Positions 13,301-23,100 of a stretch of 64,000 nt of DNA are shown here, one piece after another. Origin of the DNA: Chaunax sp. Z400. Taxonomy: Eukaryota; Chordata; Actinopteri; Lophiiformes; Chaunacidae. The stretch lies in the NCBI GenBank assembly GCA_037577475.1, contig CM075188.1:5677501-5741500 (forward strand), written 5' to 3'. A program made the translations under genes and the position numbers. Below the pieces are notes generated by a model, which saw nothing but the letters and a program-made list of their open reading frames with translations, was not told the origin of the DNA and ran no database searches. Positions within the stretch are counted from its first letter, which is position 1. Each line of letters starts with the position of its first letter.

Positions 13301-14985
13301 ATGGATTGCCTGCTCAGATCATCATTTGTATTTCTATTAATCGCCTGCTCAGATCAGCATTTGAATTTTTGTTGATCACCTAATCACATCAGCATCTGAA
13401 TTTCTATTGATCGCCTGCACAGATCAGCATTTGTTTTTCTATTGATCGTTCACTCACATCAGCATCTGCATTTTTTATGATCACCTGCTAACATCAGCAT
13501 TTTTATTTCCATAGATTGACTGTTTGCATCAGAAACATCAGGCCTTGATTTCTATTGATCGTTTGCTCACCTGAGCATCTGGATTTCTATGGATTGCCTG
13601 CTCAGATCAACATTTGTATTTCCATTAATCGCCTGCTCAGATCAGCATTTGAATTTTTGTTGATCACCTAATCACATCAGCATCTGAATTTCTATTGATC
13701 GCCTGCACAGATCAGCATTTGTTTTTCTATTGATCGTTCACTCACATCAGCATCTGCATTTTTTTTGGATCACCTGCTAACATCAGCATTTTTATTTCTA
13801 TAGATTGTCTGTTTGCATCGGAAACATCAGGCCTTGATTTCTATTGATCATTCCCTCACATATACATCTGGATTTCTATGAACCGCCTGCTCACATCACT
13901 ATTTGGATTCCTATTGATCACCTGCTCACATCAGCATTTTTATTTCTATAGATTGACTGTTTGCATCAGAAATATCAGGCCAGGATTTCTATTGATCATT
14001 CGCCTACATCAGCATCTGGATTTCTATGGACTACCTGCTCACATCAGCATTTGTATTTCTATTGATCGTTCGCTCGCATCAGCATTTGTATTTCTATTGA
14101 TCGTTCGCTCGCATCAGCATTTGTATTTCTATTGATCGTTCGCTCGCATCAGCATTTGTATTTCTACTGATCGTTCGCTCGCCTCAGCATTTGTATTTCT
14201 ATTGATCTTTCTCTCGCATCAGCATTTGTATTTCTACTGATCGTTCGCTCGCTTCAGCATTTGTATTTCTATTGATCGTTCGCTCGCATCAGCATTTGTA
14301 TTTCTATGGATCGTTCGCTCCCATCAGCTTTTTCATTTCTATTGATAGTTCGCTCGCATCAGAATTCGTATTTCTATCGATCGTTCGCTATCATCAGCAT
14401 TTGTATTTCCAATGATCGTTCGTTCGCATCATCCTTTGTATTTCTATTGATCGTTCACTCACATCAGTATCTGTATTTTTTATGGATCGCCTGCTAACAT
14501 CAGCATTTTTATTTCTATAGATTGACTGTTTGCATCAGAAACATCAGGCATTGATTTCTATTGATCATTCGCCCACATCAGCATCTGGATTTCTATGGAC
14601 ACCTGCTCACATCTGTATTTGGATTCCTATTGATCACCTGCTCACAACAGCATCTTGATTTCTATTGATCGTTCACTCACATCAGCATCTGTATTTTTTA
14701 TGATCACCTGCTAACATCAGCATTTTTATTTCTATAGATTCACTGTTTGCATCAGAAACATCAGGCCTTGATTTCTATTGATCGTTCGCTCACATCAGCA
14801 TTTGTATTTCTATGGATCACATTTTCAGATCAGCATTTGTATTTCTATTGATCACCTCCTCAGATCAGCATTTGTATTTCTATGGATCACCTGCTCACAT
14901 TAGCATCTGGATTTCTGTGGATTGCATCCTCCGATCAGCATTTGGATTTGTGTGGATTGCCTTTTCTCATCAGCATTTGTATTTC
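10389..14985 (+). repeat. 35-bp satellite array leading to module 1
   Basis: HOR-type satellite continues to the module boundary. Most of it is a 1,407-bp unit in tandem. After about 14,140 it becomes a mixed run with 'tctactgatcgttcgctcg', 'gcctcagcatttg' and 'gatctttctctcg' monomers. The last ~190 bp ('ggatcacattttcagatcag', 'gattgcatcctccgatcag', 'gattgccttttctcatcag') is a set of variants also found directly upstream of modules 3 and 6, and partly of modules 4 and 5. Confidence 0.95.
10441..14160 (+). repeat. Tandem 1,407-bp higher-order unit, about 2.6 copies
   Basis: The motif 'ccttgatttctattgatcg' that opens the unit occurs at 10441, 11848 and 13255, exactly 1,407 bp apart. The 'catcggaaac' landmark gives the same period (11001, 12408, 13815). 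The copies carry private shared changes such as 'atgaaccgcctgctca' in place of 'atggaccgcctgctca' and 'tttccattaat' in place of 'tttctattaat'. They are therefore recent duplicates of one another, not independent samples of the array. The third copy departs from the pattern after about 14,140. Confidence 0.93.
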
Positions 14986-15431
14986 AAAAAAATTAAGCTA
15001 AGGCACTGTGTGAATAGTCAAAATTTCTCCTCAGATTGCTGAAAATAATTTAACTTCAGCCACAGTTATAGTGTAGAAAAGGCCTCAAAGATAATCTTGT
15101 TGTTAAATAGCGCTTTTCTATTTTATTAGCTATTTAATGACCCATTCAGTGCTGTATTCCTATTGGTTGCGCCGTCCCATCTGTGCACTGAGTCTGTTAA
15201 CATACAGTGCAGTGTTGAACTCTTTCAGATGTGTTCAGCAGCTCGTCATGTATTTGAGTTTATTTAAACACGGTTGTCGCAAGTGGACTGAGCGTGAATG
15301 CCAATATAAGTATCTCATTTACTGTTGTGTTTGCTATTTGTTATGTATTTTAATAGTTTCGGTTGTTTAAAGGTAAAGGATAATTGTTGCTGTCGCTGTT
15401 AATTGAGCTTCGGAACTCCGTGAACGAACAT

Positions 15432-15549
15432 ACCGGAAGTGTGTTTTCACGATAAAAGCACTGTGAATGGATAACCGGAAGTTATGTGATGTTAGCGTTA
15501 GCCTAGCTTAACAGCGATAAATGAACTATCGGGGCTGCCGATTGACTCA
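15432..15549 (+). promoter_or_regulatory. Upstream ETS, ETS and AP-1 sites of module 1
   Basis: Two ACCGGAAGT motifs (15432-15441 and 15474-15482, 42 bp apart) match the ETS/GABP consensus, and TGACTCA at 15543-15549 matches AP-1. The same trio keeps the same order and nearly the same spacing in modules 2, 3, 4 and 6. Module 5 has lost the first ETS site (ACTGGAAGTG). Binding is inferred from consensus only. Confidence 0.5.
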
Positions 15550-15661
15550 GGGTGAGGGAGATTGAAGTGTCAGCGGCACAAAAACACAAGGGATGGAAAC
15601 TAAGGAAGCATTCTGTACCTAGCAACGGTTGCTCTTCCGCAGTTGCTGCTTGGCGTGTTCA

Positions 15662-15726
15662 TGACGTGGCGTGACGTCATACGCACCCTTTCACACATTG
15701 TACTTTGATTTAGAAGGCATATAAAA
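15662..15726 (+). promoter_or_regulatory. Core promoter of module 1: TGACGTGG, CRE, TATA
   Basis: TGACGTGG at 15662-15669 (UPRE/ATF6-like) is followed by the palindromic CRE TGACGTCA at 15672-15679 and TATAAAA at 15720-15726. Two TGGCGTG elements (15651-15657 and 15667-15673) also fit the xenobiotic-response core. A TATA box here would place a start site near 15,750, reading rightward into the satellite. An eight-codon frame at 15838-15861 crosses the junction and stops, so the product would be non-coding. The sequence match is clear; activity is inferred. Confidence 0.55.
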
Positions 15727-15850
15727 CTCAACTATCAGTACGTATATGAACAAATCAGCAGATTCGTTCCCAAAGCAGAAGTTTTTTTTCTGTCCCAGGC
15801 AAAGAGACACATCACAACAGACTTAAACTATGGAGTGATGGCTCGCTACA

Positions 15851-17340
15851 TTTTTTGTTGATCACCTAATCACATCAGCATCTGAATGTCTATTGATCGC
15901 CTGCACAGATCAGCATTTGTTTTTCTATTGATCGTTCACTCACATCAGCATCTGTATTTTTTTGGGATCGCCTGCTAACATCAGCATTTTTATTTCTATA
16001 GATTGTCTGTTTGCATCAGAAAAATCAGGCCTTGATTTCTATTGATCATTCCCTCACATCAACATCTGGATTTCTATGGACCGCCTGCTCACATCACTAT
16101 TTGGATTCCTATTGATCACCTGCTCACATCAGCTGTTGTATTTCTATTGATCATTCGCTCGCATCAGCATTTGTATTTCTATTGATCACCTGCTCACATC
16201 AGCAATTTTATTTCTATTGATCGTTCACTCACATCAGCATTTGTATTTTTATGGATCACCTGCTCGCATCAGCATTTGGATTTCTATTGATCGTTTGCTC
16301 ACATCAGGCCTCGATTTCTATTGATCGCCTGCTCACATCAGCATCTGGATTTCTATGGATCGCCTGCTCACATCAGCATTTGTATTTCTATAGATGGCCT
16401 GCTCAGATCAGCATTTGTATTTTTTGGGATCACCTGCTCGCATCAGCATTTGGATTTCTATTGATCATTCCCCTGCATCAGCATTTGTATTTCTATTGAT
16501 CATTCGCTCACATCAGCATTTGTATTTCCATTGATCGTTCGCTCGCATCATCGTTTGTGTTTCAATTGATCGTTCACTCACATCAGCATCTGTATTTTTT
16601 TGGGATCGCCTTCTAACATCAGCATTTTTATTTCTATAGATTGTCTGTTTGCATCAGAAACATCAGGTCTTGATTTCTATTGATCATTCCCTCACATCAG
16701 CAAATGGATTTCTATGGACCGCCAGCTTACATCAGCAATTTTATTTCTATTGATTTTTCGCTCACATCAGCATCTGTATTTTTTTTGGATCGCCTTCTAA
16801 CATCAGCATTTTTATTTCTATAAATTGTCTGTTTGCATCAGAAACATCAGGTCTTGATTTCTATTGATCATTCCCTCACATCAGCAACTGGATTTCTATG
16901 GACCGCCAGCTTACATCAGCAATTTTATTTCTATTGATCATTCGCTCACATCAGCATTTGTATTTTTTTGGATCACCTGCTCGCATCAGCATTTGGATTT
17001 CTATTGATCGTTGGCTCACATCAGGCCTCGATTTCTATTAATCGCCTTCTCAGATCAGCATCTGGATTTCTATGGATCGCCTGCTCACATCAGCATTTGT
17101 ATTTTTATAGATCGCCTGCTCAGATCAGCATTTGTATTTATTTGGATCACCTGCTCGCATCAGCATTTGGATTTCTATTGATTGTTCCCCTGCATCAGCA
17201 TTTTTATTTCTATTGATCATTCGCTCACATCAGCATTTGTATTTCCATTGATCGTTCGTTCGCATCATCATTTGTATTTCAATTGATCGTTCACTCACAT
17301 CAGCATCCGTATTTTTTATGGATCACCTGCTAACATCAGC
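15851..17340 (+). repeat. Type II satellite block after module 1
   Basis: The first ~110 bp after the module is a fixed run ending in 'gaatgtctattgatcgcctg'. This 'gaatgtc' variant is found only right after modules. Type II monomers follow, with 'agcaattttatttctattg', 'catcaggcctcgatttc', 'ggatcgccttctaa' and 'attcccctgcatcag'. The two halves of the block are related duplicates: the 'ggatcacctgctcgcatcag' monomer and its neighbours recur at about 16,250 and 16,970. Confidence 0.9.
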
Positions 17341-19720
17341 ATTTTTATTTCCATAGATTGACTGTTTGCATCAGAAACATCAGGCCTTGATTTCTATTGA
17401 TCGTTCGCTCACCTGAGCATCTGGATTTCTATGGATTGCCTGCTCAGATCAACATTTGTATTTCTATTAATCGCCTGCTCAGATCAGCATTTGAATTTTT
17501 GTTGATCACCTAATCACATCAGCATCTGAATTTCTATTGATCGCCTGCACAGATCAGCATTTGTTTTTCTATTGATCGTTCACTCACATCAGCATCTGCA
17601 TTTTTTTTGGATCGCCTGCTAACATCAGCATTTTTATTTCTATAGATTGTCTGTTTGCATCGGAAACATCAGGCCAGGATTTCTATTGATCATTCGCCTA
17701 CATCAGCATCTGGATTTCTATGGACTACCTGCTCACATCTGTATTTGGATTCCTATTGATCACCTGCTCACAACAGCATCTAGTTTTCTATTGATCGTTC
17801 ACTCACATCAACATCTGTATTTTTTATGATCACCTGCTAACATCAGCATTTTTATTTCTATAGATTGTCTGTTCGCATCGGAAACATCAGGCCTTGATTT
17901 CTATTGATCATTCCCTCACATCAACATCTGGATTTCTATGGACCGCCTGCTCACATCACGATTTGGATTCCTATTGATCACCTGCTCACATCAGCATTTT
18001 TATTTCCATAGATTGACTGTTTGCATCAGAAACATCAGGCCTTGATTTCTATTGATCGTTCGCTCACCTGAGCATCTGGATTTCTATGGATTGCCTGCTC
18101 AGATCATCATTTGTATTTCTATTAATCGCCTGCTCAGATCAGGATTTGAATTTTTTTTGATCACCTAATCACATCAGCATCTGAATTTCTATTGATCGCC
18201 TGCACAGATCAACATTTGTTTTTCTATTGATCGTTCACTCACATCAGCATCTGCATTTTTTATGATCACCTGCTAACATCAGCATTTTTATTTCCATAGA
18301 TTGACTGTTTGCATCAGAAACATCAGGCCTTGATTTCTATTGATCGTTCGCTCACCTGAGCATCTGGATTTCTATGGCTTGCCTGCTCAGATCAACATTT
18401 GTATTTCTATTAATCGCCTGCTCAGATCAGCATTTGAATTTTTGTTGATCACCTAATCACAACAGCATCTGAATTTCTATTGATCGCCTGCACAGATCAG
18501 CATTTGTTTTTCTATTGATCGTTCACTCACATCAGCATCTGCATTTTTTTTTGGATCGCCTGCTAACATCAGCATTTTTATTTCTATAGATTGTCTGTTT
18601 GCATCGGAAACATCAGGCCTTGATTTCTATTGATCATTCCCTCACATCAACATCTGGATTTCTATGGACCGCCTGCTCACATCACTATTTGGATTCCTAT
18701 TGATCACCTGCTCACATCAGCATTTTTATTTCTATAGATTGACTGTTTGCATCAGAAACATGAGGCCAGGATTTCTATTGATCATTCGCCTACATCAGCA
18801 TCTGGATTTCTATGGACTACCTGCTCACATCTGTATTTAGATTCCTATTGATCACCTGCTCACAACAGCATCTAGTTTTCTATTGATTGTTCACTCACAT
18901 CAGCATCTGTATTTTTTATGATCACCTGCTAACATCAGCATTTTTATTTCCATAGATTGACTGTTTGCATCAGAAACATCAGGCCTTGATTTCTATTGAT
19001 CGTTCGCTCACCTGAGAATCTGGATTTCTATGGATTGCCTGCTCAGATCATCATTTGTATTTCTATTAATCGCCTGCTCAGATCAGCATTTGAATTTTTG
19101 TTGATCACCCAATCACATCAGCATCTGAATTTCTATTGATCGCCTGCACAGATCAGCATTTGTTTTTCTATTGATCGTTCACTCACATCAGCATCTGCAT
19201 CTTTTATGATCACCTGCTAACATCAGAATTTTTATTTCCATAGATTGACTGTTTGCATCAGAAACATCAGGCCAGGATTTCTATTGATCATTCGCCTACA
19301 TCAGCATCTGGATTTCTATGGACTACCTGCTCACATCAGCATTTGTATTTCTATTGATCGTTCGCTCGCATCAGCATTTGTATTTCTATTGATCGTTCGC
19401 TCGCATCAGGATTTGTATTTCTATTGATCGTTCGCTCGCATCAGCATTTGTATTTCTACTGATCGTTCGCTCGCCTCAGCATTTGTATTTCTATTGATCT
19501 TTCTCTCGCATCAGCATTTGTATTTCTACTGATCGTTCGCTCGCTTCAGCATTTGTATTTCTATTGATCGTTCGCTCCCATCAGCTTTTTCATTTCTATT
19601 GATAGTTCGCTCGCATCAGAATTCGTATTTCTATCGATCGTTCGCTATCATCAGCATTTGTATTTCCAATGATCGTTCGTTCGCATCATCCTTTGTATTT
19701 CTATTGATCGTTCACTCACA
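17341..19720 (+). repeat. 35-bp satellite, HOR-type segment
   Basis: The array returns to A/B/C-type monomers with 43-mers at regular places and 'catcggaaac' at about 17,658, 17,876 and 18,602. Towards the right it enters the 'gatcgttcgctcg' run with the 'gatctttctctcg' variant, then switches back to type II. Confidence 0.93.
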
Positions 19721-20830
19721 TCAGCAATTTTATTTCTATTGATCGTTCGCTCACATCAGCATTTGTATTTTTTTGGATCACCTGCTCGCATCAGCATTTG
19801 GATTTCTATTGATCGTTGGCTCACATCAGGCCTCGATTTCTATTGATCGCCTTCTCAGATCAGCATCTGGATTTCTATGGATCGCCTGCTCACATCAGCA
19901 TTTGTATTTCTATAGATCGCCTGCTCAGATCAGCAATTATATTTATTTGGATCACCTGCTCGCATCAGCATTTGGATTTCTATTGATCATTCCCCTGCAT
20001 CAGCATTTGTATTTCTATTGATCATTCGCTCACATCAGCATTTGTATTTCCATTGATCGTTCGCTCGCATCATCCTTTGTATTTCAATTGATCGTTCACT
20101 CACATCATAATCTGTATTTTTTTTGGATCGCCTTCTAACATCAGTATTTTTTATTTCTATAGATTGTCTGTTTGCATTAGAAACATCAGGTCTTGATTTC
20201 TATTGATCATTCCCTCACATCAGCATCTGGATTTCTATGGACCGCCAGTTTACATCAGCATTTGTTTTTCTATTGATCGTTCACTCACATCAGCATCTGC
20301 ATTTTTTTTGGATCGCCTGCTAACATCAGCATTTTTATTTCTATAAATTGTCTGTTTGCATCAGAAACATCAGGTCTTGATTTCTCTTGATCATTCCCTC
20401 ACATCAGCATCTGGATTTCTATGGACCGCCAGCTTACATCAGCAATTTTATTTCTATTGATCGTTCGCTCACATCAGCATTTGTATTTTTTTGGATCACC
20501 TGCTCGCATCAGCATTTGGATTTCTATTGATCGTTGGCTCACATCAGGCCTCGATTTCTATGGATCGCCTGCTCACATCAGCATTTGTATTTCTATAGCT
20601 CGCCTGCTCAGATCAGCAATTATATTTATTTGGATCACCTGCTCGCATCAGCATTTGTATTTCTATTGATTGTTCCCCTGCATCAGCATTTTTATTTCTA
20701 TTGATCATTCGCTCACATCAGCATTTGTATTTCCATTGATCGTTCGCTCGCATCATCATTTGTATTTCAATTGATCGTTCACTCACATCAGCATCCGTAT
20801 TTTTTATGGATCACCTCCTAACATCAGCAT
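19721..20830 (+). repeat. Type II satellite block without an adjacent module
   Basis: Type II monomers recur ('agcaattttatttc', 'catcaggcctcgatttc', 'agcaattatatttatttgg', 'ttcccctgcatcag'), as after modules 1 to 3. The block is internally duplicated. No module lies directly upstream, so the block has either moved with satellite exchange or lost its module. Confidence 0.88.
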
Positions 20831-23100
20831 TTTTATTTCTGTAGATTGACTGTTTGCATCAGAAACATCAGGCCTTGATTTCTATTGATCGTTCGCTCAC
20901 CTCGGCATCTGGATTTTTATGGATTGCCTGCTCAGATCAACATTTGTATTTCTATTAATCGCCTGCTCAGATCAGCATTTGAATTTTTGTTGATCACCTA
21001 ATCACATCAGCATCTGAATTTCTATTGATCGCCTGCACAGATCAGCATTTGTTTTTCTATTGATCGTTCACTCACATCAGCATCTGTATTTTTTATGGAT
21101 CGCCTGCTAACATCAGCATTTTTATTTCTATAGATTGACTGTTTGCATCAGAAACATCAGGCCATGATTTCTATTGATCATTCGCCTACATCAGCATCTG
21201 GATTTCTATGGACTACCTGCTCACATCTGTATTTAGATTCCTATTGATCACCTGCTCACAACAGCATCTAGTTTTCTATTGATTGTTCACTCACATCAGC
21301 ATCTGTATTTTTTATGATGACCTGCTAACATCAGCATTTTTATTTCCATAGATTGACTGTTTGCATCAGAAACATCAGGCCTTGATTTCTATTGATCGTT
21401 CGCTCACCTGAGCATCTGCATTTCTATGGATTGCCTGCTCAGATCATCATTTGTATTTCTATTAATCGCCTGCTCAGATCAGCATTTGAATTTTTGTTGA
21501 TCACCTAATCACATCAGCATCTGAATTTCTATTGATCGCCTGCACAGATCAGCATTTGTTTTTCTATTGATCCTTCACTCACATCAGCATCTGCATTTTT
21601 TATGATCACCTGCTAACATCAGCATTTTTATTTCCATAGATTGACTGTTTGCATCAGAAACATCAGGCCTTGATTTCTATTGATCGTTCGCTCACCTGAG
21701 CATCTGGATTTCTATGGATTGCCTGCTCAGATCAACATTTGTATTTCTATTAATCGCCTGCTCAGATCAGCATTTGAATTTTTGTTGATCACCTAATCAC
21801 ATCAGCATCTGAATTTCTATTGATCGCCTGCACAGATCAGCATTTGTTTTTCTATTGATCGTTCACTCACATCAGCATCTGCATTTTTTTTGGATCGCCT
21901 GCTAACATCAGCATTTTTATTTCTATAGATTGTCTGTTTGCATCGGAAACATCAGGCCTTGATTTCTATTGATCATTCCCTCACAACAACATCTGGATTT
22001 CTATGGACCGCCTGCTCACATCACTATTTGGATTCCTATTGATCACCTGCTCACATCAGCATTTTTATTTCTATAGATTGACTGTTTGCATCAGAAACAT
22101 CAGGCCAGGATTTCTATTGATCATTCACCTACATCAGCATCTGGATTTCTATGGACTACCTGCTCACATCTGTATTTAGATTCATATTGATCACCTGCTC
22201 ACAACAGCATCTAGTTTTCTATTGATTGTTCACTCACATCAGCATCTGTATTTTTTTTTATGATCACCTGCTAACATCAGCATTTTTATTTCCATATATT
22301 GACTGTTTGCATCAGAAACATCAGGCCTTGATTTCTATTGATCGTTCGCTCACCTGAGCATCTGGATTTCTATGGATTGCCTGCTCAGATCATCATTTGT
22401 ATTTCTATTAATCGCCTGCTCAGATCAGCATTTGAATTTTTGTTGATCACCTAATCACATCAGCATCTGAATTTCTATTGATCGCCTGCACAGATCAGCA
22501 TTTGTTTTTCTATTGATCGTTCACTCACATCAGCATCTGCATTTTTTATGATCACCTGCTAACATCAGCATTTTTATTTCCATAGATTGACTGTTTGCAT
22601 CAGAAACATCAGGCCTTGATTTCTATTGATCGTTCGCTCACCTGAGCATCTGGATTTCTATGGATTGCCTGCTCAGATCAACATTTGTATTTCTATTAAT
22701 CGCCTGCTCAGATCAGCATTTGAATTTTTGTTGATCACCTAATCACATCAGCATCTGAATTTCTATTGATCGCCTGCACAGATCAGCATTTGTTTTTCTA
22801 TTGATCGTTCACTCACATCAGCATCTGCATTTTTTTTGGATCGCCTGCTAACATCAGCATTTTTATTTCTATTGATCGTCTCCACAGATCAGCATTTGTT
22901 TTCCTATTGATCGTTCACTCACATCAGCATCTGTATTTTTTTTGGATCACCTGCTAAGATCAGCATTTTTATTTCTATAGATTGTCTGTTTGCATCTGAA
23001 ACATCAGGCCTTGATTTCTATTGATCATTCCCTCACATCAACATCTGGATTTCTATGGACCGCCTGCTCACATCACTATTTGGATTCCTACTGATCACCT
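20831..23100 (+). repeat. 35-bp satellite, HOR-type segment before the diverged edge
   Basis: A/B-type monomers run in order, including a 'catcggaaac' landmark at 21941. Near 22,870 the pattern breaks with 'ctattgatcgtctccacag'. This marks the transition to the degenerate satellite further right. Confidence 0.92.

Larger units (their letters stand above)
14986..15850 (+). repeat. Promoter-like module, copy 1 (865 bp)
   Basis: This non-satellite segment begins with an A run directly after 'agcatttgtatttc' and ends in 'atggctcgctaca' before the satellite resumes. Six near-identical copies lie in the window, all in the same orientation. In this copy ACCGGAAGT-type ETS sites lie at 15432-15441 and 15474-15482, an AP-1 site TGACTCA at 15543-15549, a MYB-type CAACGG at 15623-15628, and the CRE and TATA core further right. 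An inverted CCAAT (ATTGG) lies at 15162-15166. A 77-codon open frame (15137-15370) has no recognisable domain. Private differences include 'gctcttccgcag' where the other copies have 'gctatgctgcag'. The ends lack the TG...CA and terminal inverted repeats of an LTR or DNA transposon, so I do not call it a transposon. Confidence 0.95.

Noticed and set aside
15137..15370. 77-codon frame in the promoter module (open in copies 1, 3, 4, 6)
   Set aside because: Its conservation follows from the near-identity of the whole module. Copies 2 and 5 lose it by an indel with no sign of selection. It has no recognised domain.
15603..15613. Heat-shock element-like 'gaagcattc' in the module
   Set aside because: GAA and TTC are separated by three bases, not two, and there is no third half-site.
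15764..15782. CENP-B-box-like 'attcgttcccaaagcagaa' in the module leader
   Set aside because: It has TTCG but lacks the essential A and CGGG positions of the CENP-B box.
14986..15850. Module as a solo LTR or DNA transposon
   Set aside because: No TG...CA ends, no terminal inverted repeats, no target-site duplication; copies share satellite flanks.
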